A stretch of DNA of 64,000 nt from Bosea sp. PAMC 26642 (GTDB lineage Bacteria; Pseudomonadota; Alphaproteobacteria; Rhizobiales; Beijerinckiaceae), in assembly GCF_001562255.1 (NCBI RefSeq), contig NZ_CP014301.1:4371501-4435500 (forward strand), in the 5' to 3' direction. Of this stretch, positions 34,577 through 43,644 are shown piece after piece; position 1 is the stretch's first letter, and every line of letters begins with the position of its first letter. Under the pieces are notes generated by a model. It searched no databases, was not told the origin of the DNA, and worked only from the letters and a program-made list of their open reading frames with translations. The translations under genes were made by a program, and so were the position numbers.

Positions 34577-35816
34577 CTCGGTCAGGCTCGGCTGGGAATA
34601 GAGTGGCGGAGGGGTGCTCGAAAGTCTGCCGGCCGTTTTTGAAACCCATAATGGGCTCGGCGATCTCGGCAAGCGCGTCGCTTCCCGTCTGCGCATCTAG
34701 GACGATCAGATCGGCCGGGTTGCCGATAGCTATCCCATAATCGGTGAGGTTCATCAGCCGCGCGGGCAACGTCGTGATCAAATCAAGACAGCCTTGAAAT
34801 CCGTCCGGCCCGACCTGGGCGACATTTGCAAAGAAATTGGCCATCCGTATCAGCGAGCCGTCACCGAACGGCGTGAAAGGGTTGAGGACATTGTTGGTGG
34901 CAACGGAACAGACAACGCCCTGCTCGACAAGGCGATGCGCAGGCGTCAGGCCACGCGGAGTTGCGTGCGAGGCCTCCCGCCCCATCAAATAAAGATCGGT
35001 TGCCGGCAAGACTGTTACAGCGACGCCCGCTGCAGCGAGCTGCTGCCCGATTCTGGCGAGGATTGTGGGTTCCACCATCGAAAGCTTCGTCACGTGGCCA
35101 ATTGTGGTGCGGCCTTGATATTTGTGAAGCTCGACCTGGCGACAAACGTCATCGAGAAGCATCCAGCTCGGGTCGAGATCAAAATCGAGATGAATGTCGA
35201 GATCGACGTCGAACTGCTCGGCCAGCTCAAAAAGCCGGGCGATCTGCGACCGTGGGGCACTATCGGTATAAGGGCAGCCGCCAAGCAGGTCGGCGCCATC
35301 GCGCAGGGCTGCGACGAGCAGATCCTCGGTGCCCGGATCATTGGTCAGGCCTTCCTGGGGAAAGACGCATATTGAAAGCTCCAGGCCCCAGGCGTAGTCC
35401 GCTTTAAGCGCCTTGATTGCCTCAAAGCCGCGTAGCCCGGCGCGCGGATCGACCTCGACGTGGGTGCGCATCCGGGTGGTGCCCTTTGCGATCGCCTTCT
35501 CGATCACCCGCGTGCCGCGCTCGTAGACGTCTTCCACTGAAAAATCACGTTTCATCGCAGCAACCGCTGCTATCGCTTCGCCAAGCCCGCCATGGACATG
35601 GCCGCAACGGCCGAGCAGGCAGGCCTTATCGAGATGAACATGGCTGTCGACGAGACCTGGCAGCACGGCTCGCCCGCCTATGGCGATCTCCGGCGCATCG
35701 GCGACGATACGCGGTGCAATCGCCGCGATCCGCCCGGAGGCTACGCCGACATCCAGAGGCTTATGATGGCCGGGAAGGATGACCTGACGAAAGACAAGAT
35801 CGAGGGCGTTGGACAT
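34536..35816 (-). CDS. cytosine deaminase-like amidohydrolase
   Basis: 426 residues from ATG 35816 (MSNALD; 35825 possible). Metal-dependent amidohydrolase: VLPGLVDSHVHLDKACLLGR contains the HxH ligand pair, RMRTHVEVDPRAG follows, then DIHLDFDLD, GHVTKLSM and a late TNNVLNPFTPFGDGSLI. This pattern (DSHVHLDK, TNNVLNPFTP) fits the CodA-like group acting on cytosine, creatinine or related rings. The C-terminus past ATLFP is derived from tRNA repeat C, so the natural stop has been replaced. Confidence 0.85.
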   Translation of the reverse strand: MSNALDLVFRQVILPGHHKPLDVGVASGRIAAIAPRIVADAPEIAIGGRAVLPGLVDSHVHLDKACLLGRCGHVHGGLGEAIAAVAAMKRDFSVEDVYERGTRVIEKAIAKGTTRMRTHVEVDPRAGLRGFEAIKALKADYAWGLELSICVFPQEGLTNDPGTEDLLVAALRDGADLLGGCPYTDSAPRSQIARLFELAEQFDVDLDIHLDFDLDPSWMLLDDVCRQVELHKYQGRTTIGHVTKLSMVEPTILARIGQQLAAAGVAVTVLPATDLYLMGREASHATPRGLTPAHRLVEQGVVCSVATNNVLNPFTPFGDGSLIRMANFFANVAQVGPDGFQGCLDLITTLPARLMNLTDYGIAIGNPADLIVLDAQTGSDALAEIAEPIMGFKNGRQTFEHPSATLFPAEPDREPHPRRARHDSNV

Positions 35817-35902
35817 AGGCTGCATGCAAACGACTGAGACCGTCCGAAATGCATGCACTTTCTATGCCGTTCGGGGGTCTTGAACGGCAACAGGATGTAG
35901 GA

Positions 35903-36270
35903 CCGCGCCATCACCCATGCCTGGCTCAGGCCGCCGCACTCCGGCGAACCCGCTTCGAGCCTTATCGCCGCGGATTCCAGGCTAACCGCGCTGTGCGAAG
36001 GCAAACGCTGCGAGGCCGGCGCAGGGCGGCGGTTCGGGGTTTCGTCCGGCTGGCCCTGGTTTCGCGCATCGTCCGCTGCTCCTCGATTCGAGGCGGGTGC
36101 TCCTGTGTTAGGATGCCGGCTTCCACCGGTGTTAAACGCGCCGCTATCGGCGCATGGCGAAACCTCGCGCCGAAGAAAGCTGCCATTGCGCCTCCGCAGG
36201 CTGTGACCTGACGGCCAGGCCGGCAAAGGTCAAACGTTCGGATCCACTCGGGCGCGCCGCGGTTGTGGCG
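35903..36270 (+). repeat. degenerate duplicate of 33092-33190 plus 33851-34140
   Basis: The first 100 bases match the HEAGH gene region (ccgcgccatcacccatgcct...). After an internal deletion the rest matches 33851-34140, ending in repeat copy D. Many point differences show the duplication is old. Confidence 0.8.
36228..36270 (+). repeat. tRNA-Arg 3'-end repeat, copy D
   Basis: ggtcaaacgttcggatccac then tcgggcgcgccgcggttgtggcg. The most diverged of the four copies. It ends just before the IclR-type gene. Confidence 0.75.
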
Positions 36271-36288
36271 AGGTGAGCCAGTCGCCCG

Positions 36289-37086
36289 TCAGAGTGAAAG
36301 CTGGGCCCCTGCTTCTCCGCAAACTGATTTCAACGCTTTCAGGATCGCATTCTCGTCCGTGACAAAGCCATGCCGTTGCAACGACGGAACAAGAATAGCG
36401 GCTTCGGCGTGGCCGGCAGGGCCGATCACGGGGCAGGCGATGTCGGTCACCGCCATAATGTCGCGGCTTGGTGCGATGCGATGGCCGAGCGATCGGATCT
36501 CCGCAAAAACGTTGAGCAGAGGCGGCGTTTCAATTTGATCCTGCTCCTCAGATCTCGTTTCACGCATCAGAGCCCGTCGGCGAACCTCGGACTGAAATGC
36601 CAATATGAGCAGACCGGAATTGGCTTCCAGCGCAGGGCGACCATAGCCTAGCCGGACGATCACAGTCGCATCGAGGTGGCCCGATGTCGTAGCGAGAACC
36701 ACGGTCTGTCCTCGGCTCAACACGACCAGATGCGCCGCCTGGCCGCTTTCCTCGCTGAAGCGCTCCATCAACGGTAGGACGATCGAGGTTAGCTGCCGCC
36801 CTCCCGGCGTCCTGATCCCGAGATCGAAGAGCCGCCTGGACAGTGCCAGTCGGTCCGTGCCCGCCTCGCGCACAAGATAGCCGCGCTGCTGCAGGACAAA
36901 TACCATACGGAAGATTTCGCTTTTCGAGCGTTCAAGACGCTCGGCGATGGCGCGCGTCGATAGAGGTTCACCCACCTCCGCCAATAGCTCAAGGATATCG
37001 AGCCCTTTCTCTAGCGCCGGGGCTGCGTAAGCGATCTTGTCGCTATCGTCGGGTTCTGAGCGATCGGTCATGACGTGCAATTTCAT
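36289..37086 (-). CDS. IclR-family regulator
   Basis: 265 residues (260 if Met at 37071 is used). N-terminal winged helix: ALEKGLDILELLAEVGEPLSTRAIAERLERSKSEIFRMVFVLQQRGYL. C-terminal ligand domain: SGQAAHLVVLSRGQTVVLATT ... ITDIACPVIGPAGHAEAAILV-like. IclR proteins usually control a neighbouring catabolic operon and respond to its substrate. It is divergent from the ABC operon at 37145-42035. Confidence 0.9.
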   Translation of the reverse strand: MKLHVMTDRSEPDDSDKIAYAAPALEKGLDILELLAEVGEPLSTRAIAERLERSKSEIFRMVFVLQQRGYLVREAGTDRLALSRRLFDLGIRTPGGRQLTSIVLPLMERFSEESGQAAHLVVLSRGQTVVLATTSGHLDATVIVRLGYGRPALEANSGLLILAFQSEVRRRALMRETRSEEQDQIETPPLLNVFAEIRSLGHRIAPSRDIMAVTDIACPVIGPAGHAEAAILVPSLQRHGFVTDENAILKALKSVCGEAGAQLSL

Positions 37087-37093
37087 ATATGAA
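37082..37093. promoter_or_regulatory. palindrome ttcatatatgaa at the IclR start
   Basis: Perfect 12-bp palindrome overlapping the IclR start codon, 50-60 bases ahead of the divergent leader ORF. Possible operator; size and AT-rich centre fit, but no consensus confirms it. Confidence 0.4.
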
Positions 37094-37144
37094 GCTTGAC
37101 ATCAAATAAGAAGCCAACCTAGCCTTCTCGTAAAGAGGGGACTG

Positions 37145-37231
37145 ATGGCAACGCCTGCGACCTTCCGATCCTGCCGTTTGATGCAAGCCGCCGAATCGCT
37201 TCGGATGCCACGGGGGCGGGCGTCCCAATGA
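37145..37231 (+). CDS. 28-aa leader ORF coupled to the permease gene
   Basis: ATG 37145 is preceded by gagggga, a strong ribosome site. The ORF (MATPATFRSCRLMQAAESLR, then eight residues) ends at the TGA that overlaps the permease ATG (ATGA). The permease itself has a poor ribosome site, so its translation may depend on this ORF. Confidence 0.45.
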   Translation: MATPATFRSCRLMQAAESLRMPRGRASQ

Positions 37232-37890
37232 GATATGGGCTTCAGTTTCGCGATGTCTTTGCGGCCTGGGAGTCCATTCTTGATGGCGTCTGGGTCACGC
37301 TGCTGCTGTCTGCCTGCGCCATGCTCGGCGGCCTGGTTATTGGCGTCGCTTGTGCGGCGGCGCGGGTCTATGGCCCAGCCTGGCTAAAGCGCGCCGTAGC
37401 CACCTATGTCGAGGTCATCCGTAACACGCCGCTGCTGGTCCAGCTCTTCCTGATCTTTTTCGGCCTGCCGAGCTTCGGCATCCGGCTCGACGGGCTGACG
37501 GCGGCGATGATCGCACTGGTCATCAATCTCGGCGCCTATACCACCGAGATAGTCCGCGCGGGCTTCGAGGCCGTGCCCAAGGCACAGGTCGAAGCCGGCC
37601 ATTCGCTCGGCCTTTCAGGATTTCAGGTCTTCCGCTACATCGTCGTATTCCCGGCGCTCAAGGCGATGTTCCCGGCGCTCGCCAGCCAGTTTGTGCTGCT
37701 GATGCTGGCGACCAGCGTCGCCTCGCAGATCTCGGTAGAGGACCTGTTCCACGCCGCCTCGATTGTGCAGTCGCGCACCTTCCGCGATTTCGAGGTCTAC
37801 ACCGTGATTGGCGTGCTTTATCTCGGACTCGCGTTCGCCTTCCGCGGCTTGTTCGCCGGGATCTATTACTGGGCGTTCGTCAGGCGATGA
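37228..37890 (+). CDS. polar amino-acid ABC transporter permease
   Basis: 220 residues, His/Glu/Gln-type permease with about five helices. VEVIRNTPLLVQLFLIFFGLP is the family hallmark, NLGAYTTEIVRAGFEAVPKAQVEAGHSLGLSGFQVFRYIVVFPAL is the EAA loop that docks the ATPase. First structural gene of the operon; it overlaps the second permease by 4 bases. In the inner membrane it forms a heterodimer with it. Confidence 0.95.
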   Translation: MRYGLQFRDVFAAWESILDGVWVTLLLSACAMLGGLVIGVACAAARVYGPAWLKRAVATYVEVIRNTPLLVQLFLIFFGLPSFGIRLDGLTAAMIALVINLGAYTTEIVRAGFEAVPKAQVEAGHSLGLSGFQVFRYIVVFPALKAMFPALASQFVLLMLATSVASQISVEDLFHAASIVQSRTFRDFEVYTVIGVLYLGLAFAFRGLFAGIYYWAFVRR

Positions 37891-38537
37891 TCCGGACCTT
37901 CTCCTATATCGATGTGATGTATCTGATCGCGGCAGCGCGCTGGACGCTAGCCCTGACTGTGACGGCTTTTGCAGGATCGGCAGTCCTTGGCCTGGTCCTC
38001 GCCATCGCCCGCATCTCCCCGATCGCGCCGCTTCGCTGGCTTGTCGCGACCTATATCCACATCGTCCAGGGCACCCCGCTGCTCGTCTGGCTTTTCCTGA
38101 TCTTCTTTGGCCTCCCGCTGATCGGGATTTCAGTCAACCCGTGGCTGGCGGCGGCCGTCGCCTTCTCTGTGTATGGCTCCGCCTTCCTGGCAGAGATCTG
38201 GCGCGGCGCCCTCGTGTCGATCGCCAAGACGCAATGGGAGGCGGGCGCCTCGCTGGGTCTCTCGATGGCTCAGCAACTGCGTTACGTGATCGTGCCACAG
38301 TCGGTTCGGATCGCGATCCCGCCGACGGTCGGCTTCCTGGTCCAGCTCATCAAGAACACCTCGCTGGCGGCGACGATCGGGCTGGTTGAGCTCACGCGGG
38401 AGGGTCAGCTCACGGCGGCCGGCACCTACAAGCCGTTCGCGGTCTACATCACGGTCGCCTGCATCTATTTCGCCCTGTGCTTCCCTCTGACCCAATGGAG
38501 CCGCTCACTCGAGCGGAAGCTCGATGTCGCTCGTTGA
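37887..38537 (+). CDS. polar amino-acid ABC transporter permease
   Basis: 216 residues, paralogous to the preceding permease: YIHIVQGTPLLVWLFLIFFGLP and the EAA loop VSIAKTQWEAGASLGLSMAQQLRYVIVPQSVRIAIPP. The heterodimeric arrangement with a downstream ATPase is that of ehuCD/glutamine-type importers. It overlaps the ATPase gene by 14 bases. Confidence 0.95.
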   Translation: MIRTFSYIDVMYLIAAARWTLALTVTAFAGSAVLGLVLAIARISPIAPLRWLVATYIHIVQGTPLLVWLFLIFFGLPLIGISVNPWLAAAVAFSVYGSAFLAEIWRGALVSIAKTQWEAGASLGLSMAQQLRYVIVPQSVRIAIPPTVGFLVQLIKNTSLAATIGLVELTREGQLTAAGTYKPFAVYITVACIYFALCFPLTQWSRSLERKLDVAR

Positions 38538-39255
38538 AATCAAGGCGATCAATAAGAGCTACGGCACGGTGCCCGTGCTCAAGGATGTCTCGCTGGACAT
38601 CGCCAAGGGCGAGGTCGTGGCTGTCATCGGGCGTTCGGGCTCGGGCAAAAGCACGCTGCTGCGCTGCATCAACGGCCTGGAGCCAATCCAGGCCGGTAGC
38701 ATCAGCGTTGACAGCGTGCGGGTCAACGATCCTGCGACCAATCTGCGCAAGCTGCGGCAGGAAGTCGGCATCGTCTTCCAAAGTTTCAACCTGTTCCCGC
38801 ATCTGTCCGTCAGCGAAAACATCACGCTAGCGCCGCGCGTCGTGAAGAAGCAGCGGCCCGAGGAAGCTCGCGAACTAGCACGCGAAGTGTTGCGGCGCGT
38901 CGGCCTTGAGGACAAGCTCGATGCCTTTCCCTCCCAGCTTTCAGGTGGTCAGCAGCAACGTGTCGCGATCGCGCGCTCACTCGCCATGCGGCCTAAGCTC
39001 ATGCTGTTCGACGAGGTCACCTCCGCGCTCGACCCCGAGCTGACCGGGGAGGTGCTGAAAGTGCTCGAGTCCGTGGCGCAGGAGGGTATGACCATGATCC
39101 TCGTCACCCACGAGATGGGCTTCGCGCGTCATTTCGGCTCGCGCGTCGTCTTCATGCACGAAGGCCGAATTCACGAAGAGGGTCAGGCCGCTGCGGTCCT
39201 CGCCGCGCCCAAGACGCCCGAACTGCAGACCTTCCTCAGTGCGGTCCTGCACTGA
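38524..39255 (+). CDS. amino-acid ABC transporter ATPase
   Basis: 243 residues. Walker A IGRSGSGKSTLLRCIN, Q-loop VFQSFNLFPHLSV, signature LSGGQQQRVAIARSLAM, Walker B LMLFDEVTSALDPEL and H-loop LVTHEMGFA are complete. This is the GlnQ/HisP class, driving import through the two permeases. The closest operon analogy is ehuA of ectoine importers, but gene order does not prove the substrate. Confidence 0.95.
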   Translation: MSLVEIKAINKSYGTVPVLKDVSLDIAKGEVVAVIGRSGSGKSTLLRCINGLEPIQAGSISVDSVRVNDPATNLRKLRQEVGIVFQSFNLFPHLSVSENITLAPRVVKKQRPEEARELAREVLRRVGLEDKLDAFPSQLSGGQQQRVAIARSLAMRPKLMLFDEVTSALDPELTGEVLKVLESVAQEGMTMILVTHEMGFARHFGSRVVFMHEGRIHEEGQAAAVLAAPKTPELQTFLSAVLH

Positions 39256-39297
39256 GGAAGCCGATAGCGATCTGTTGCTCAACTAGGGGAGAGACAT

Positions 39298-40080
39298 ATG
39301 CGTTCATTCTTCACAGGCCTGGCCGCACTGGCCATCGCCGTCGTCGGCTCCGCGGAAGCCCGGGCCGACAAACTCCAAGACATTCTGTCCAAGGGTGTCG
39401 TCCGTATCGGTGTGCCGCTCGACGCGCCGCCCTTCGGCTCGCAGGATGCGAACCGAAAGGCGGTCGGCTTCGACATCGAGATGGCCGAGATGGTCGCCAA
39501 GGGTCTGGGCGTGAAGCTCGAGATGCAGCAGATCACGGGCGCCAACCGCATCCCGTTCCTGCTTACCGACAAGGTCGATATCGTGATCTCGGTGATGGGG
39601 TTGACGCCCGAACGGGCTAAGCAAATCCAGTTCACCGCGCCCTACGCCAACACCTTCCTCGCCGTCTACGGGGCGAAATCCTCGACCGTGAGCAGCCCTG
39701 AAACAATTGGCTCGGCTCGGATTGCTGCCGCCAAGGGCACGACCCAGGAGCTGGCGATCAGCGCTGCCGCACCAAAGGCGAGCCTGATGCGCACCGAGGA
39801 CGACGCGACCGCCGCAGCCGCCTACATCACCGGCCAAGCTGATCTGCTTGCCACTAACAGCATCGTCGCGCAGGCGCTCGCCAAGCAGAATCCAGGCAAG
39901 GAATTCGAACGCAAATTTACCATTCGGCGCAGCCCGGCCCATATGGGCGTGCAGATGGATCAGCATAACCTCGTGCGCTGGCTCGACGGCTTCATTTTCT
40001 TCAACACGATGAACGGCGAGCTTGAACGGCTTCATCGGACGTATCTCGACATCCCGATGGACCCGCTACCCACGCTCTGA
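39298..40080 (+). CDS. amino-acid ABC transporter binding protein
   Basis: 260 residues with a Sec signal (FFTGLAALAIAVVGSAEARA), then a family 3 solute-binding fold: VVRIGVPLDAPPFGSQD, VGFDIEMAEMVAKGLGVKLEM, DIVISVMGLTPERAKQIQFTAPY, and the late KGTTQELAI loop that contacts the ligand carboxylate. Periplasmic. Preceded by ggggaga. It should define the specificity of the importer; polar amino acids or derivatives are expected. Confidence 0.95.
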   Translation: MRSFFTGLAALAIAVVGSAEARADKLQDILSKGVVRIGVPLDAPPFGSQDANRKAVGFDIEMAEMVAKGLGVKLEMQQITGANRIPFLLTDKVDIVISVMGLTPERAKQIQFTAPYANTFLAVYGAKSSTVSSPETIGSARIAAAKGTTQELAISAAAPKASLMRTEDDATAAAAYITGQADLLATNSIVAQALAKQNPGKEFERKFTIRRSPAHMGVQMDQHNLVRWLDGFIFFNTMNGELERLHRTYLDIPMDPLPTL

Positions 40081-40188
40081 GTTTAGCGCCAAACCGGTCG
40101 GGCGCGAAAGCGCTCGGCCGCTTCTCCGACCCAACCCAAGCGACCGGAGCCAGTGCTCCGAACCCTTCGCCACGTCCGAGAGCCAGCC

Positions 40189-41229
40189 ATGAGCAGCATA
40201 CGCCAGAAGCCGACGCCACGTCCCTCCAGCGCCTTCCTTACGGTCGATCCAGAGCGCGATGGCAAGCAGACCGGCTTCCTGATGATTCCCCATTCGCCAG
40301 ATGACGATGCCTGGGGCGCGACGCGTGTTCCGATCACGATTATCAAGAACGGCTCGGGTCCGACCGCGATCCTCGAAGGTGGCAACCATGGTGATGAATA
40401 TGAGGGGCCGATAACGATCTGCGACATGATCCGTAATCTCGATCCCGGCCGGGTCCAGGGTCGGCTGATCCTGATGCCGGCCAACAATGTCCATGCGGTC
40501 ATCGCCGGCAAGCGCACCTCACCCATCGACGGGCTAAATTTCAATCGCACTTTTCCTGGGGATCCGCGCGGCACCATCACGCAGCAGATCTCGGCCTTCG
40601 TCAGCGACCACATCCTGCCGCTCGGTGACGCTTTCCTCGATCTGCATTCCGGTGGCTCCTCCCTCGACATCATCCCGAGCGCGATCGTCGAGCCGACCGA
40701 CGACCCGGAGCTGCACAAGCGCAACGTCGCGGCGGTGCGGGCGTTCGACGCGCCCATGACCGTAGTCATCAGTAACCTCGGAGAGCCCCGCACGGCGACG
40801 GCCGCCGCGTGCCGTGCGGGTTTGGTCACCGTCGGAACAGAGATGGCTGGCGGCGGCACCGTCTCGCTCGAAGCTTTGGGGGTTTGCCGGCGCGGAGTCG
40901 CCAATGTGCTTGATCATCTTGGAATTGTCTCGCGCGACGCGCCGGAGCAGCGTTGCGGTGACGGCGTCATTCTCGAACTGCCCGGCACAGCGGCCTATGT
41001 CTACGCATCCGCAGATGGCATCTTCGAACCCTTCCATGCCAATGGCGAACAGGTCAGCGCAGGCCAGCCGGCTGGCCGTATCCATTGCACCTGGGACCCC
41101 GCGCGCGCTCCCGAGACGCTGCACTACGCCGCCGACGGATTTCTCTATGGCCGACGTCAGCCGGGCAGGGTCAGGCCCGGCAATTGCTGCCTGATTGTCG
41201 CGTCGCCCTATCGAGGGACGCTGTCATGA
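40189..41229 (+). CDS. AstE/AspA-family deacylase (DoeB/EutE-like)
   Basis: 346 residues from ATG 40189 (a GTG at 40153 would add 12). Zinc-binding pattern of succinylglutamate desuccinylase/aspartoacylase: GGNHGDEYEG (His67, Glu70) and DLHSGGSSLD (His153), with NFNRTFPGD nearby. Best fit is the DoeB/EutE group, which deacetylates N-acetyl-diaminobutyrate in ectoine breakdown. In this operon it follows an amino-acid importer and precedes an EutB-like gene (4-base overlap), so it probably deacylates the imported solute. Confidence 0.8.
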   Translation: MSSIRQKPTPRPSSAFLTVDPERDGKQTGFLMIPHSPDDDAWGATRVPITIIKNGSGPTAILEGGNHGDEYEGPITICDMIRNLDPGRVQGRLILMPANNVHAVIAGKRTSPIDGLNFNRTFPGDPRGTITQQISAFVSDHILPLGDAFLDLHSGGSSLDIIPSAIVEPTDDPELHKRNVAAVRAFDAPMTVVISNLGEPRTATAAACRAGLVTVGTEMAGGGTVSLEALGVCRRGVANVLDHLGIVSRDAPEQRCGDGVILELPGTAAYVYASADGIFEPFHANGEQVSAGQPAGRIHCTWDPARAPETLHYAADGFLYGRRQPGRVRPGNCCLIVASPYRGTLS

Positions 41230-42035
41230 TCGACCTCGGCGCCATCGAGGAGGCACGCCGGCGCATCGCGCCCCATATCCGGAAGACGCCGACGCTTCGC
41301 TACACGCAGCAAAGCGCTGGCGATCGCCACGACATTGACGTCACACTTAAGCTCGAGCTGCTGCAGGCGGCGGGTCGTTCAAAGCGCGCGGCGCGATGAA
41401 CCGGCTGCTGACGCTCAGCGAAAGCCAGCTCGGCCGCGGCATCGTCACAGCCTCGGGCGGCAATCACGGGCTCGCCATCGCGCGTTCGGCGCATGTGCTT
41501 GGCGCTCGGGCGCAGATATTCCTGCCGTCCAATGTCGTTCCCGACAAGGTGGCGAAGCTCAAGCAATGGGGTGCCTCGGTCGAGATTGTCGGCGATGTCT
41601 GGGACGACGCCAATGCCGCCGCGCTTGGCTACGCGGAACGGACCGGCGCGACCTATGCCCATCCCTTCAGCGATCCCATCGTGGTGGCGGGACAGGGCAC
41701 GCTTGGTCTCGATATTCTCGACGATATGCCCGATGTCGACGTAATTCTCGTCGCCATCGGCGGCGGCGGCCTGATCAGCGGCCTCTCGACGGCGATCAAG
41801 GCGAGGCGTCCAACGACGCGCATCATCGGTATTGAGCCGGTCGGATCGCCGACACTGCATGCCTGCCTCAAAGCCGGTCAGCTTGTTGCACTTGACCGGC
41901 TCGATACACGCGTCGCGACAATGTCGTGCCGGAAAACCGATCAAGCGATCTTCGATGTCGTCCGAAGCAACGTGGATGAGATCGTTTTGGTCAGCGATGA
42001 AGAGATGGAAAGCGCGGCTCGCTCACTGTGGTTCG
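41226..42035 (+). pseudogene. EutB/threonine dehydratase-like PLP enzyme, frameshifted and truncated
   Basis: The first 50 codons (GAIEEARRRIAPHIRKTPTL ... LKLELLQAAG) and the rest from SFKARGAMNRLL lie in different frames. One T is missing near 41375, exactly before the PLP lysine motif. Further on, TASGGNHGLAIA and the glycine loop AIGGGGLISGLS are typical of fold-type II enzymes. At 42036 the IS21 element removes the last ~90 residues. Both lesions would inactivate it. Confidence 0.9.
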
Positions 42036-42144
42036 TGTGCAGGGCGGTGACAAAACCATCCATTGGAGCGCCGCCGTTTGTGGTCGCGCGGGCGGCGTAA
42101 AAGTCGGCCACTGGATAGGCTGATCCCTTTTGGGGTTGGCGGGG

Positions 42145-43644
42145 ATGTTCGCTGTGGAGGTCTACGCGGCGGTTCGTGATTTTGTTTTCATTCAGGGGAA
42201 GAGCCGTCGCGAGGCGGCGCGTGTTTTTGGTCTGAGCCGCGAGACGATCGCAAAGATGTGCCGGTTTTCGCTGCCGCCGGGGTACACGCGAACGAAGCCT
42301 GCCGAGAAGCCGAAGCTCGGCCCGCTACTGCCGGTGATCGACGCGATCCTGGAGGCTGACCGGGGCGCGCCGGTGAAGCAGCGCCACACGGCGAAGCGGA
42401 TCTTCGAGCGCTTGCGCGACGATCATGGCTTTGCTGGCGGCTACACCGTGGTGAAGGATTATGTGCGGGTCGGCCGGGCGCGAGGGCGCGAGACCTTCGT
42501 GCCGCTGGCGCATCCGCCCGGGCACGCTCAGGTCGATTTCGGCGAGGCGATCGCCGTGATCGGCGGGGTCCGGCAGAAGATCCATTTCTTTTGCATGGAC
42601 CTTCCGCAGTCGGATGCCTGCTTCGTGAAGGCCTATCCCCGCGAGACAACGGAAGCGTTCCTGGACGGGCACGTCTCGGCGTTTTGCTTCTTCGATGGGG
42701 TGCCGCTGTCGATCCTGTACGACAACACGCGCATCGCGGTGGCGAAGATCTGCGGCGACGGCAAGCGCGAGCGAACTCGCGCCTTCACCGAACTGGTCAG
42801 CCATTACCTGTTCCGGGACCGCTTCGGCCGTCCCGGCAAGGGCAACGACAAGGGCAAGGTCGAGGGGCTGGTGAAGTACGCCCGCTCGAACTTCATGACG
42901 CCGATCCCGGTGGTGGCGAGCTTCGAGGCGCTGAACGCCAGACTGGCCGAGCAATGCCGCCTCCGGCAGGGCGAACGCGCCGGACGGCATGCCGGGACGA
43001 TCGGGGAACGGCTTGTCGCCGATCTGGCGGGGTTGCGCGACCTGCCGGCCGTGCCGCTGGAACCGTGCGAGAAGCGCAGCGGCCGGGTCTCATCGACCGC
43101 ATTGGTCCGCTACCGCTCCAACGATTACTCGGTGCCGACCGCTTATGGCTTCCAGGACGTCATGGTGAAGGGCTTCGTCGACGCGGTCGTGATCCTGTGC
43201 CGCGGGGCCGAGATTGCCCGTCACCCGCGCTGCTACGGCGAAGGCGTGTTCGTCTCCAACCCGCTGCATTATCTCGCTCTGATCGAGACCAAGCCCAATG
43301 CACTCGACCAGGCGGCGGCGCTGCAAGACTGGGCTCTGCCCGAGGTCTTCCAGCATCTGCGCCATCTGCTGGAGGCGCGTATGGGCAATCGCGGCAAGCG
43401 CGAGTTCATCCAGGTGCTGCGGCTGCTGGAGGCGTTGCCGCTTGAGGTCGTGACGTTCGCCGTGACCGAGGCGATCACGCTCGGCGCCATCGGCTTCGAC
43501 GCGGTCAAGCTGATCGCGCTGGCGCGGATCGAGCGCAGGCCAGCTCGTCTCGACCTGTCGGCCTATCCTCATCTGCCCAGGACGACGGTGAGGACGACCT
43601 CGGCTGCCGACTATGCCGTGCTCCTGCCGGAGGAAGCGGCATGA
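42145..43644 (+). CDS. istA: IstA-like transposase (copy 2)
   Basis: Identical in sequence to the protein at 19214-20713: HTH, DDE core and C-terminal domain all present. ATG 42145 chosen; TTG 42130 possible. Its identity to copy 1 means very recent duplication or conversion. Confidence 0.95.
   Translation: MFAVEVYAAVRDFVFIQGKSRREAARVFGLSRETIAKMCRFSLPPGYTRTKPAEKPKLGPLLPVIDAILEADRGAPVKQRHTAKRIFERLRDDHGFAGGYTVVKDYVRVGRARGRETFVPLAHPPGHAQVDFGEAIAVIGGVRQKIHFFCMDLPQSDACFVKAYPRETTEAFLDGHVSAFCFFDGVPLSILYDNTRIAVAKICGDGKRERTRAFTELVSHYLFRDRFGRPGKGNDKGKVEGLVKYARSNFMTPIPVVASFEALNARLAEQCRLRQGERAGRHAGTIGERLVADLAGLRDLPAVPLEPCEKRSGRVSSTALVRYRSNDYSVPTAYGFQDVMVKGFVDAVVILCRGAEIARHPRCYGEGVFVSNPLHYLALIETKPNALDQAAALQDWALPEVFQHLRHLLEARMGNRGKREFIQVLRLLEALPLEVVTFAVTEAITLGAIGFDAVKLIALARIERRPARLDLSAYPHLPRTTVRTTSAADYAVLLPEEAA

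Noticed and set aside
34098..36270. Repeats considered as a CRISPR array
   Set aside because: Only four copies, spaced hundreds to thousands of bases apart, derived from tRNA-Arg; no cas genes.
42000..42035. Homologous inversion between the two IS copies as proven history
   Set aside because: Swapped target duplications were looked for; only a 3-base match (tcg) was found between one pair of flanks and none in the other pair.
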